Assembly (NCBI RefSeq): GCF_001649575.2
Contig: NC_051432.1
Coordinates: forward strand, 21,603,811 to 21,667,810
Reading direction: 5' to 3'
Source: Kryptolebias marmoratus
Lineage: Eukaryota; Chordata; Actinopteri; Cyprinodontiformes; Rivulidae
Length of the DNA stretch: 64,000 nucleotides
Positions 1 through 22,914 of the stretch are shown here, one piece after another. The notes beneath the pieces are model-generated. The model saw nothing but the letters and a program-made list of their open reading frames with translations. It was not told the origin of the DNA and ran no database searches. The position numbers and the translations under genes are program-made. Position 1 is the stretch's first letter. Each line of letters starts with the position of its first letter.

Positions 1-744
1 ATTTGCCATTGGCTAAATTTGGCACAAAACATCTGCCTCTTTAGGAGTCTTTTCTGTTGTTGTTTTGTGCATGGTTCTGACTGAATAAACTAAACTAAAT
101 TTCTTTTTTTTTTCCATTTTTTTCCTCCTCTACACTAAAACCAAACCTGAACTCAACACCTGTTCACCGATGATAGTGCATCAGATTTACTGAACTAGAC
201 TTTTCAGCACCTCTGTTTTTGTTTCAGCCCCTGGCGCCTCGTGGGCTCTACGCCATTTTTGTTAAAAAAAAAACCCATCTGGGGGTATCCTGGGGTGTTT
301 AGTACTGGGACATTAGAATTATTAATGCAGGGTGAGCGGTTGTAGAGTGACCTGGCCTTGGTTCCCACAGATTCCATCAGATTAGTATCTGGAGGGGGTT
401 TGGAGGTCAAGTAAACATTTTTTTGCTCTTGCAGCCGTTCCTTCGGGCCCATTACTGCCCTGCTGACAGGGACCGTTAGTGCACAGAGGACTTTTGCCAC
501 AGAGGCAGCATGGCTAGTCATCAGAAATGTTCTGGGAAGTGAAATGGGACAAATTAACATCCACGTGAGGGCCGGGGTGCAGACTTCCCAAGCAGAACAC
601 TGTGTTCTGTTAGTAGTTTGTTACTTTACTTGTTGGTGGTCATAATCTTATGGCTAATGGATTTACAATAACTGCAGATATAAAAATAAATGATTTCAAT
701 CGAAGCGGAGATAATATTTTCACCCATGCATGTGTGTTTATTTG
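1..744. other. Intergenic sequence, no recognisable gene
   Basis: I see no supported gene here. A 118-codon open frame on the minus strand (560 to 204) has no domain I recognise, and its frame runs through a run of A's. In human the neighbour of SHOC2 on this side is ADRA2A, but nothing resembling a GPCR is present. Confidence 0.5.
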
Positions 745-1010
745 TTTGTAGTGTTAGCAAAATATCTCATGGACCACTGGACATATTTTATTGAAACTCA
801 TTGGGTGTACATCATGTTTAGGGTCAACCCCATTCAAGATGGCTGCCACAGCTAAGCAACCTTAGCAAATACCAAAATGACTCTAACTCCAGTCAATTTT
901 ACAGATATTAAGCTGAAACTCTAACACGGTGGTAGCTGAGAGTCATCCCTAACACATTCTCTGAGTGTTAACACTTCTTGTGAGTCAAGTAATTTACAAG
1001 GTTTGACCAA
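745..1010 (+). repeat. Dispersed ~290-bp repeat, copy A
   Basis: The stretch holds the block ATTCAAGATGGCTGCCACAG, followed by a segment ending in GGTAGCTGAGAGTCATC. Both blocks recur at 51390-51910 (reverse orientation) and 55240-55700 (same orientation). No coding capacity or terminal inverted repeat is visible. I recognise it as an interspersed teleost repeat but cannot assign a class. Confidence 0.7.
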
Positions 1011-1039
1011 AATAAGATTTTAGTTTAAATCTCCTCCCC

Positions 1040-1255
1040 GTGTACACGTGGGTTTCCTCCCACAGACCAAAAACATGCACGTTAGGTTCATTGGTAACTC
1101 TTAAAAAATGTCCCTAGGTGTGAATGAGAGCATGAATGGTTGTTTGTCTCAGTTGTCTCTATGTGTCCCTGTGATGGACTTGTGACCTGTCCAGGGTGTC
1201 CCCCGCCTCTCGGATGGATGGATGGATGGATGGATGGATGGATGGATGGTTTAAA
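1040..1255 (+). repeat. Teleost LINE/SINE 3' segment with (GGAT)n tail
   Basis: The text matches the common teleost repeat that runs 'GGTTTCCTCCCACAG', 'CCAAAAACATGC', 'TGTGATGGACTTGTGACCTG' and 'CCGCCTCTCGGATGG'. It ends in about nine GGAT units at 1212-1249. From memory of fish genomes this is the 3' part of an L2/Maui-type LINE or a SINE sharing that tail. The 5' half of the same consensus appears separately at 47620-47705. Confidence 0.65.
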
Positions 1256-1564
1256 TCTCTGACATAAAAGGTGGCCAACAATATCTGGTCCTTCCAGGGA
1301 TGTTAGGATTTTAGGGTTTCTACTATAATACAGTGGCCCAGTAATGTTCCTTTGAGGTGAAATCTGATCTGAAACAACAAAATATAAGTTTCATTTTCCT
1401 TGGAGAAAAATATAGCCATAAAGAGCCAACAATTCTGAATTCAGAAACTCGGTCTCTACCCCGCTGTGTGTTCAGCACAACTTCAATGACCACACACGTC
1501 ATTAATTTGTAAATATTTATCAGTTTATTACAGATAAAAAGATGTATGTACATATAGAACATTA

Positions 1565-4500
1565 CAGAACATTGTCATCTTTATTCGCTTGCAGAGCAGC
1601 GCTCTGCTGCCAGTAGGTTTCAAGATAATGGTCTTACAATAGGGCGGCATTGATTAGGTTTGTCATTTACAGCCAAGTCAATAAATCTGCTTTTCTCCGT
1701 TTCTCACTTTCCATAGAACTCTTAATGGAGGCATTTATACCAAAGAAAACAAGAGACTGGAGCTCAGAACAGAAAAAGAAGAATGTAATCTGCTGTTCAA
1801 AAATCTAAATTTCTTCGGTCGACGTAGGAACACCTCAGTCTGGATCACAGATCACATGGAGGTAGTCGTATGTGCATCTGCTCATGCAGCCAAGAAATAA
1901 AAACGTTTTTTTTGTTTTTTTCCCCCCAATCTGACTGAAACGTGAATGAAAATTCTCCTTCACTGTAAAGGTTCTGCTTGTTGCACTTAGGGCTGCCATG
2001 TCAGCGTATGGAGACGCAAGAAACGTGTGTGTGTGAGTGTGTGTGAGGCACGTAAATGCGAAGTGGGAAAAGAGCAGGCGGCTTCACATTAAAGGGCCAT
2101 TCCACAAAGAAATCGGGTCCAACCACAAAAGTGGTCATTCGCGAAGAAACTTTAATGATTTCAGATCAGCTCGGAAAGCAAACCGGAAAACCTCCTTCGT
2201 TGGAAAACTGCCTCTCTGATCTTTATTCAGATATGAGACAAATGTCTGCCACATTCCATAATTATAAAAAACGTCCACATTTATTCAGTCTTAAGCGGTG
2301 ATCACTTCAACCTGATATGACTTGTGAGCAGAACCGTAACAAAATAAAACGCCTCTCTCTTTCTGGGGAAAAAGCTCTGCCTTCACAAAACAACAATGCA
2401 AGTCAGTTTTTGGTGGAATTCCCCTTTAATGCCACAGACGAGTGAGACATAAGCACATCCACCATGTAGCATATCACCTTCCAATGCACTCCCGTCTTTT
2501 GTTTATAAAACTCTTCACATGAACAGATTCTGTAATACTGAGTCGACCATAACATCAGATTACTGTACAGAGTAAAAGAAAGAAAGAAAGAACAAAAAGA
2601 CAAGATTCAAATTTACATTGTAACGACCAGTTGCTTGTCATCAAGTACAGTCAGTGGCCATAGACACGAGGAATAGCCAAACAAACACAGAAAAAGACCA
2701 TTAAGGCTGCTCGTCAATGTAGGTTAAGTAGGAGAAGCATTGGCACACAATGCTTTGACACCCTTTGCAATATACAAAAAAGGGAGCATTTGCAGATACA
2801 CCAAATAGCCACTAAGTCTTCTATGCAAGAACGCCCGATTCGGACCCGGAGAAACTGTCAGATGTGTCTGAACATGCTTGTTGCCTGTACAAAAAGAACC
2901 AGGCCAGAAAATGTCAAGTTGCACGAAGCAAAAAAAAAAAAAGGAAAAGAAAAAAAAAAAACAGAAAGGAGGCGCAAAATGACTGATTCTGGTACACCGT
3001 CCATGGCCGAAAACCACAAATCATGAAGAAAATAGGAAACACGAATAATCCAACTACTTCGATCCAGCGACACCTCGACTTGAATGAACCAGTGGGCGAT
3101 CTCCACCTCCTCCAGCCACCGAGGGGCGCTCTCCAAGTCGCTCCGGCCTCCTCTCTTCCACGCGCCGGCGGTGAGGAAAGTCCAAGGGTGGAACGTAAAA
3201 ACGGGTCACAGCACTCGCGCTGTATACCTAATGCACATCTCACTTTTGAGTACTCGTTGAAGGCATTTTTTCAGACAAATACTTACAGTTGAAAGTAAAT
3301 ACACACACACACACAAAAAGAAACTTCCAAAGCTTTTATAGAAAACCCAGGAATGCAATGCCTCTGGTGTGTTGTGAGCGTGAACACAGAAAGCCCTTTT
3401 TACAATTGTTTTCTCTTTGTTTGTTTTTTTAAGTCTTGTACTAGAAACTGCGTTAAGCTCAAATATGCACCTTGTTGTTTCATCGTCGAGTCCAAACGAT
3501 TTGATCTGCATTTAAACCACCAGGGCCCAGTGTAAAAACAAAAAAACTGTCAGTGGGTTTTGTCCTTTGTTGGGTTTTCGAGCGAAGTTTGTCTCGGTGT
3601 TGGGAGCGGATGGTTGTCCCACTTCCTCCCTGCTCTGCTCCGTCCGGCTTCAACAGCACGTTGTAAGTCAATGAAAAGCAGCAACAGGTTCTGCTGGTAA
3701 ATTAGAAGCAGCATTTCATTGTTTTTTTGTTTTGTTTTTTTTCTTCCCCCAGAAAAATAAAATCTGACCCAACTCCGCCGCCGCCCACCCCCAAAAACAA
3801 AAAGGAGCTGCGGCGTTCCCGTCGCTCTGGACGAGTCTGGACCGCAGCTCGCCGAAACATTGAGCTGCTGCAAAGTAAGGAGGTCCTCACATATTTCAAC
3901 ATTTCAACACAAAACCTGATTTATGACCAAAATATAAAACTGATTGGGGTGAAAAACATCCACAAATAGGGGGTGGGGGGGGATAAAATAAAATTGTTGA
4001 TATTTTTTTTAAACTTTTGAAAAAAAATACTAAACGAATACAGGTTTAATCATTTAGGTAAAAGGAAACACTTACTGTAAAGAAAAATGTAAAACGAACA
4101 ACTGTTATTTAACTGCAAAAAAGCCATTTTCTCCAAGATGGAGAAAGCAGGATAATATGGAAAATTTAAAACGTTTTATAGCCACTTTTACAGTTCAAGA
4201 CAGTGATCGCCTTTAATATTGTCACCAAAATTACTAGTATATTCTGAGACGTCCAAAATCAATATTTATATTTAATTGATACAAATTTACATGATAAACC
4301 CTTTAAACAAAAACAAACAAAAAAAAAAAACTTGAAACAAAATGCCCCCATTCAAAATAAGAGAGAGAGAGAGAGGCTTCAGGGAACTGCCTCAAAAGAA
4401 ACGATGCCAATGAAATAAAAATAAAAATAAAAAATAAAAAAAGTGCATAAAAGCAGCAGCATTGTTGGGACAGTGTGGCACAAAAGATTTCTTTAAATAA

Positions 4501-5907
4501 ATCACAAATCTACATAAATCAAGGGATTTTTTTTTTTCCTTTTTCAAAAGACAGTCAAAAAAATTACAGAAAAATGAGTAGAATTAAAAAAAAAAGAAAG
4601 TATCATGGAGGAGTTACCTGTCAATGTTTTATTATCAAATCTTTTTGAAGCTTGGATACACTCACCATTTGCTCCAGAGACTCAGAAAATGTCTTTAAAA
4701 ATGTTTGATATGTTGGTCAACGGTCAACTAGATGACGGCGATGAAGTCCAACACTGGAGAGGACGTCAAACAAGTAAACACAACTTAAAAAATAAAATAA
4801 AATAAATTGCACCGAAGGCAACAACCAGAACTTGTATACATGTTAGAAAACATCCTTCGTTCATCCCATCACCTCTGCACCCAGGGGGGAGCCGTCTCAT
4901 CAGTCTTACAGAAAAAATAAAGAAAATAAAGTCAAATTTTTTTCTCCCAAGCATGTATGATTGGCATTTATCATATGTATACATGACTAGCTTAATGACA
5001 AACTACTGCTGCTAGTTGTTAAAAAGGATCTTCATATTTTCTTTTTTTTACAACTGATATCACTTGCACAACAGATTAATGCAAAAGATATACTTAAAAA
5101 AAAAAATTAAAAACAGTAGCAATAAAAAACACTTGAAATAATTTATGTCTTTGTCTTTTCATGGAGAAATGCGTTTAGAAATGAACCATTGGGTCACTCT
5201 AAACATAGGCACAGTTTAAAAAAAAAAAACAACAACAAAAGAACCAAAAAGAAATTAGACCTTTGTTCTCTATGACCAAGGAACAATTAACATAAGTTAT
5301 GAACAGGGAAGATTATGATAAAAAAAAGAACCAGAGTATCAAAAGAAAATATAACAAGATGACAGAGTTTAAAATTACAGCAGCAACAGTAAATAAAAAG
5401 TCCCAAAAGACATTTTTTGTTTTTGCATACAATTGTATCCTTGCTCACATAATAGATGCTGTAATTACTGTATATACATTGGCAATGGAGCATGATTTCA
5501 AAAGGTGAAGGTCTTGCCTCTCTGCTCACAGTTACTCAGTATATATAACTTTACATATCCTCAGTTTTGGCAAACAGGTGGAAAGATTTTCCTCATTAAT
5601 GATTCGGAATGAAAGATGAGTGGGATTTGTGTGTGTGTGTGTGTGTGGGGGTGGGGGGGGGGTGAACTCTGGAGCAGCACAGAACTCTCCAAAGATACGC
5701 CTCATTTCTGCCCGAGGATAGAGAAGGAAACCTCGTTCTCTTCAACCTCCCCCCCCCTGCCTTTTCTATTTGCCCCCCGACACTGATTGTAATGAGTCTG
5801 GTTTCTTTACAGTGTATGATGCACGTACTGGGGGGGAGGGGGCAGGCAGGTAAAAGGGCGCAGAGTAAGCAGAGGTTTCTGGGGGATGGCGCTGAGCTGC
5901 TCTCGGC
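1565..5907 (-). other. Probable long 3'UTR / downstream region of shoc2
   Basis: The shoc2 stop codon is at 5910-5908. The 4.3 kb beyond it has no supported open frame and many poly-A/poly-T tracts. Minus-strand AATAAA signals occur near 2222, 2280, 1575 and 1524. The candidate at about 1575 would give a roughly 4.3-kb 3'UTR. No signal can be chosen without transcript data, so the extent is inference. A GT microsatellite lies at 5629-5647. Confidence 0.4.
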
Positions 5908-16642
<10,735 letters not shown>

Positions 16643-17000
16643 GGTGACGTTATTAGTACCCCAGCAGAGATGCTCATGGGACTCTTTCTTGTCAGGTTAC
16701 TTATTTAGAAACAAAGGGACATAGACAGTCAAGGAATCTTTCAAAATAAACATCCCCATGCAGACCAACACATTTAGGATGACACTTAAAATAAAAGCCA
16801 GGTGATCCAAAGGTCTTTTAAAAACTTGTGATAATGCTTTCCTTTGCTAAAACGGCATGAGAGAGTTAATCCTTTGAAGCAGGTGAAGTGTGGCATCCAT
16901 GGGGCTCATGCTTGAGTCTTTGAACTGTGTACAATCCCAGGACCTTCAGACTTAAGTTCTTTCAGGCTGCCAGGTTCACCGAAGATCTGTTTCAATTCCT
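16643..17000 (-). other. Probable 5'UTR part of the first coding exon of shoc2
   Basis: On the minus strand a pyrimidine tract ending TTTTTTTCCAG precedes 17000, a good acceptor. It would join the candidate non-coding exon at 22456 to the exon that contains the ATG at 16642. The junction is inferred from splice motifs only. Confidence 0.5.
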
Positions 17001-17559
17001 CTGGAAAAAAATCACTGTTGGGAAGAAAAAATACATTTTGTTAACATTTATCATTTAAGTTTTATGCTTTAGAAACATTCTTAGTATTTGGGTTTTACTA
17101 CTTGCTTCCTATCGTCTGTTTTAACTTATGTTATTAAACAGTTTTTGTATGTTTTTTACGTTGAATCTGTATTTGACCTGGAACTTGATGCTGCTGCCTT
17201 CAGGCCCAGGACTCCCTTCAGAAGGACATCTTGTGATCTTAATGGGACTTAAGTGGGTCTTAATGGTTAAATAATGTTAAATAAAAAATATTCTGCCTGG
17301 AAAGGTTTCTGGGTTTAATATCTGACACTTATGGTTATGAGATTTCTTTTCTTTCTTAACTTTTATGTTTGGTTTCAGTGTTTTAATTTGTTGTTCTCTT
17401 TTAATGAAAGAAAACAAATATTTTCTGAAGAGTATAAAACTACATTTTCTTTTTTTCTATCTGTGTTCACCTAAAATTAGTTTTCAAATAACTGAGACCG
17501 CTCATCAATATCTGTAACTTCTTGTCTTCAAACAGCAAACATGGGTCAGATTTTTAACA

Positions 17560-18730
17560 TACACTATATTGCCATTTAATTCAGGTGTTCCAATCACTTC
17601 CATGGCTAAAGGTGTATAAAATCAAGCAGCTAGGCATGCTGACTGCTTCTACAAACATTTGTGAAAGAATGGGTCGCTCTCAGGAGTGAATTCCAGCGAG
17701 GTACCGTGATAGGATTCCACCTGTGCAATAAGTCCGGTTGTGAACTTTTCTTTCTACTAAATATTCCACAGTCAACTGTTAGTGGGATCGTAACAAGGTG
17801 GAAGTGATTGGGAACGACAGAAACTCAGCCAGAAAGTGCAAGGCCACATAAAATCAGAGAGCAGCTCTGCGGATGCTGTGGAGCTTAGTGAACAGATGTC
17901 ACCAACGTTCTGCAGAGTCAACAGCTACAGACCTCCAAACTTCATGTGGCCTTCAGATCAGCTCAGGAACAGCTTAGAGAGCTTCATGGAATGGGTTTCC
18001 ATGGCCGAGCAGCTGCATCCAAGCCTTACATCACTAAGTTCAGTGCAAAGCATCACATGGAGTGGTGTAAAGCACGCCGCCACTGGACTCTGGAGCAGTG
18101 GAGACGTGTCCTCTGGAGGGACGAATCATGCTTCTCTGTCTGGCAATCTGATGGACAAGTCTGGGTTTGGCTGCTGCCAGGAGAACAGTTTTTGTCTGAC
18201 TGCAAGTTTGGTGGAGGGAGGATTATGGTGTGGGGTTGTTTTCTAGGAGTTGAGCTCAGCTGCTTAGTTCTAGTAAAAGGAACTCTTAATGCTTCAGCAT
18301 ATCAAGATATTTTGGACAACTTCATGCACCCAACTCTATGGGAACAGTTTGGGAATGGCCCCTTCCTGTTTCAACATGGCTGAGCACCAGAGCACAAAGC
18401 AAGGTCCATAAAGACATGGATCAGTTTGGTGTGGAAGAACTTGACTGGCCTGCACAGAGTCCTGACCTCAACCTGACAGAACACCTTTGGGATGAATTAG
18501 AGCAGAGACTGTGAGTCGGGCCTTCTCATCCAACATCAGTGTCTGAACTCACAAATATGCTTCTAAAGAAGGGTCAAAAATTCCCATAAACCCACTCCTA
18601 AAGCTTGTGGAAAATCTTCCCAGAAGAGTTGAAGCTGTTATAACCGCAAAGGGTGGGCCAACATTACATTAAACCCTATGGATTAAGCGTGTGAATGGAG
18701 ACGGGTGAATACTTTTGGCATTATAGTGTA
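17560..18730 (+). mobile_element. Tc1-like DNA transposon (inactive) in the shoc2 5'UTR intron
   Basis: The left end reads TACACTATATTGCCA and the right end (reverse complement) reads TACACTATAATGCCA. Both ends carry the TA used by Tc1/mariner insertion. The element is about 1.17 kb and holds a decayed transposase on the plus strand, opposite to shoc2. Confidence 0.88.
17830..18515 (+). pseudogene. Tc1-like transposase, broken
   Basis: Readable blocks include GMGFHGRAAASKPYITK, CKARRHWTLEQWRRVLWRDE and FGGGRIMVWGCF. The first catalytic Asp region (WRDES) and the Glu region (EHLWDELEQRL) survive. Around 18371-18383 the second catalytic Asp is replaced by Gly (FQHG) and is followed at once by a TGA stop. 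The N-terminal helix-turn-helix part is also frameshifted, so the copy is dead. Confidence 0.85.
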
Positions 18731-21700
18731 ATAAAAAGTAGGTTTGCAGAGGAAAAGTACTGTTGTAAAAGAAAACATGTAACTCAAAATACTGGAAACA
18801 AACACTGTGACATGGGCAAAAAATACATTTGCAACAAACTGCCGTTAATAAAAATCAATCCCATGCTGAAAATAAAGTACACACCTCTGCCTCACAAAAT
18901 CCAAAGTGACATCTCCTAAATCATAGATATGTGTCAAACTACAAAGTTTCAACAAACTAAAAGAAACTCCTTAATGTAAGCTGCATTATGCAAAAAGGAC
19001 AAAAATTACACTAACAAAAGGCCTTTATACTCTGACAATATTTCTCTTTTTACACATGGAACAAATCAAAACAACACCTCAACAGGTTTGGTGTCTTGTC
19101 TTTGCACCATGAGCTAAGCAGCACTGAATGTGCTATGCCAGACCACAAAAATCTGTTTACTGTACTAAGATTAACCTCACACCAACTTAATTTCAATCAA
19201 CAAACATGGCGCAGCGGGTGTTGAGAACACAATCATCTTCAACCTCTCTCACTCCAAAGAAAAGGCAAGTCAAAGCACAAGCTTTAAGATCTTTCCAGCA
19301 CAAACAGCTTTTCACTGGAAGCCTGTCTGCAGTTTTCTGTACACCGACGACTGTATAAAACAGCACAAGCTAAGCTGTGGCAAAAAAAAGAGAAGCTGGT
19401 TTGGCTCAGGATCTGAGCTAAGAGAAAAGGTTGAAACTGCTGAGAGTAATCTTTAGAAGTGGCCTTCAAAGTCCTCACCACAACAAGTCACATGACCTTT
19501 TGGGTAAAAAAAAAAAAAGTTAGTCAATAGATGCAGCCTTTACATGACAGCATGCTTTAAAGTGTATTATTTAAAAGATTCAGGTGACATCTAACTGTGG
19601 CTGTAACAGACAATAATTAGTAAGAAATAAATGAGACTCTCCAGACTAACCCAACTGCTGGAGCCATGATGTAAACTTAGCAGCACAATCCACTTCCTTA
19701 TATGGTTGTACTCTTCGTCCCTGTCCGACACATTACCGTTGTTGTAACAAACTGCTTGGAGACATCATCTGAAAAGAGTCTGGTAATAAATTTACCAACT
19801 AATGTTTTCTACTAAAAGGCTAAAAAGGGAGTTGCTTCTTTTTGTTTTTAACTTTCTAACAGATATACAGGAGTGGCAATAACATCCTGAACATCAAGTT
19901 TAGACAAATGAAAGAACTTTTTTTATTTTTTTTTAAATAAAAACAAATGTTAAACAAAGCAGAACAACCCTTGTTTGTGTGCTTCAAATGACTGCATTGT
20001 TGTTGTTTATTTTAGAGAAATAATTTCATATTCAAATAGCTGTTACCTCAAAGGAAGGAAAAAGAAGAACAACGGAGACAAAACAATTGGTAATAGTTTT
20101 TGTTGGGAAAAAAACACACAATTACATTCTACTTCTGGTAAAGCACTATGAAATCTGACCTTTTTTATTCTTCCTTTATTTTAATTTAGATAACTGGGTG
20201 AAAACTTCACACGGGAAAGGCTTTTTTCCCGCAACAGATCTGCATGTATTGCCTCAAAGTAGGCTATATAAGAATAAATATCTAAATTAATATAATGTTT
20301 TCCACTACAAAAGCTTTAAGGTGTTCAGGGAGATTTAAAAAGCCACCAAACTCGTTCAGGTGTGTTTTTTCCAACCAACAGTTCAAGAAAATCCGCTCCA
20401 TGTTCGTGACATCTGCTTACTGCTACTAAACAAACAGCCCATTGAGAGTTGACATTAACTTACCGCCCCACAAAAGCATGCATTTAGCTATTTAGTCAAC
20501 AATAGGAGGAGGAATAATAATAATAATAAAAATCAAAACAACCCATTAACCGTGTTTACTATGGTGGAGTTACAGAACCACTTTAAGGCTAAACAAATTA
20601 TTTGTGCTTTTATCGGAAAACTGCTAAATAAACAGCCACTCTGTATCTGCTTACAGCTTTTACATTACAACTCATAATTGTGCATTGTCCTAACATGTGG
20701 GTGTGTGCATGTGTGTGTGTGTGGAAGGGTTATTTTTATTATCTAATTGAGGCGCTTTGGCTCCAGATTTTTACATAAGGCCAAACCGACCCTGAAGTGA
20801 TCCAGCAGCTACAATACTCCCAAGCACTTTTGTCATGACACGGATAAAGAACCACTCAGTTCATTCATGGAGACATGGAGATAAACTAAAATGGAGCTTT
20901 GAAGAAAGAAAGAAAAAAAAAGCTAATGTGTGTCCATCAACATCACCACAGAACCACCAGAAAGAGCCGCTTGGACTTGCCACACTCACATTAATGAAGT
21001 TTCCATTAAGGATATCTTGGGCCCATTTACTAATACCAGTGAATTTGAACGGGGGAAAAGTCCATTTTAATGCCTTTAATGGTAAAAAGAAGAAGACATG
21101 CATCAAGTTAGCTAATATGAGAACAAACAGAAACGGAGTCATAAAAACAAATTTAAATGATGTCGTGTGTCAAGGGGCGAAAACACGAGTGAAACACCCA
21201 GATTTGTGCTTTTCAGTCTTCACGCCTGAAATAATGAGGACTTTGAGCTCCACTTATTGTGTGTGAAGATAAAAAAAAAATTGCGAAACAGAGGTGAGGT
21301 AGAAGCCTTTGGTTGCAGATACTACACAGCACTCCACATGACCCAGCGAGTTTAATTGCTACGTGTGCAGAAGACGGATTCCCAGAAACAGATTACCGAC
21401 AAATCGGTAGCCACCCGGTCAGGAAGTCAAGTCCCCTTTGGAGATTAATTTGTTTTTTTGCCGGACACGGACGGCAGGGGAAACCGATACCTGAATCGGT
21501 GACACCGTGTGATCGCTAATCTGACAGTATCACCTTTGATATAAACGCTAATAAACCCCTTACGTTGTGACTTAACGTAATCAGCTAGCCAACCCGTTAA
21601 AAGCTAAAACAAATAAATGCCAGATGTTAACCATTCGCGGAACCGATCGGGAAATCAACAACAAAGCATACAAAGAGAGGCAACAAAAACCACAAACACC

Positions 21701-22455
21701 AAGCCTGGCAAAACGACAACAAGGCAGGAAATAACAACAGCTAGGCTAAACGTCAACATCGAAGCAAACGTCAGTTCAACCGTTAGCTAAGCTGCTAACG
21801 TCAGCTAGCTTGCAAATTAGCCTACAAGCTAACCGTGTTCTAACGATAGATTTTCTCAAGCAGGAAAGAATAACATCACGTTTAAAACGCATTACACAGC
21901 GAAAAGCGAAAGAGCACGCTGTACAGAGCGACGAGTGTCAAATGCTTGATACATCCAGAGCCGAGCTGTGTTCAACGCAGGCCCGAGCGGAGCGGCTGTG
22001 GGACGCGGACCGAGCCCGTCAAAAGAGCGAGCTCAGCCCAGAGACGGGGAAACCTCCGCCGCAGCCAGCGGAGCGCAGGCGGCGGACAACCCCCGACGAG
22101 AGCAGCCGACAGGGAGAGAGACCGCTTCACGGGCCGGGCCGAGCCGAGGGATCCGGTGAACGCGGACCTGGCTGTGGCGCTCCGTCTGAGCGTCGCTTCC
22201 TTGAAAGAAAATAAGTGAAAGGATGGGAAGAAAAGAGAGACAAAACACTCCGAAAAAACAGCGGCCATTCTGAAAGCTGAACAAAAGAGAGCGTTCGCGT
22301 TCGCCACCAAAAAAAAAAAAAAGCTCCAACACACCAGCGCTGAACGCACCGTCAACAGAAGCAGACGAGCTCCTTATCTGTTGAATGTCGCCGAACTTCG
22401 CTGAGGGCAGAAAAGCGTCCGGCGTTGATGTTGTTAAAGGAAAAAACTGATTTAC

Positions 22456-22570
22456 CTTCAGAGGTGTGACTCCGCCATCCTAGCTGCTTCCTCCTCTTTT
22501 CCTACACCGCTGCTCGGCTCCCTCCCTCTCCGGCCACCAAACTGCGTCATTCGCACGCGGAGCCAATGTT
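22456..22570 (-). promoter_or_regulatory. Candidate shoc2 promoter and non-coding exon 1
   Basis: A CpG-rich stretch (about 21940-22660) holds a minus-strand segment ending CTCTGAAG|GTAAAT, a good donor at 22456/22455. The segment includes AGGATGGCGGAG, a YY1-like initiator motif, and an inverted CCAAT at 22563-22567. The ATG in it opens a six-codon upstream frame (22478-22458) that ends two bases before the exon end. This position corresponds to the first exon of human SHOC2, which faces BBIP1. Start site not proven. Confidence 0.55.
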
Positions 22571-22820
22571 ATCACGAGACTTGAAAACACGACCGGGGTC
22601 CAGCCGTTTCACTGCTCCTCACCGCCTTTCCACTCAAAACCTTCAAAATAACGCGCACATTTGCATTTATCGCAAGTTTTATGTTTGTGTTGCCCGCACG
22701 CGTTTTATTGACACAATACGGTTATAATAACAAAGTAATAAAATAATAAAAAGCAAATTATGTGAAATTATCATATTATAAAAGTTAACTTAAAAACATT
22801 CAAATAAACAACTTGCAAAT

Positions 22821-22912
22821 CATACATACATATATGCACATATACATATATAAATGCATAGGCTACATATACATGCATATATATAAATATATATATACAC
22901 ATACATACATAT
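22821..22912. repeat. AT/ACAT microsatellite
   Basis: Irregular (TA)n, (CATA)n and ATATAC units lie at the 3' end of the adjacent LINE fragment on its strand. Confidence 0.8.
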
Positions 22913-22914
22913 AA

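Noticed and set aside
204..560. 118-codon open frame on the minus strand
   Set aside because: No family signal, no splice context, and the frame includes a translated poly-T tract; no support for a gene.
2724..3292. Overlapping frames of 89-109 codons on both strands
   Set aside because: They lie in the probable shoc2 3'UTR and are low in complexity, with poly-Lys or poly-Phe from A/T tracts.
21810..22355. Several frames up to 134 codons in the CpG-rich stretch upstream of shoc2
   Set aside because: High GC removes stop codons by chance; no start context or domain, and the area is better explained as promoter.
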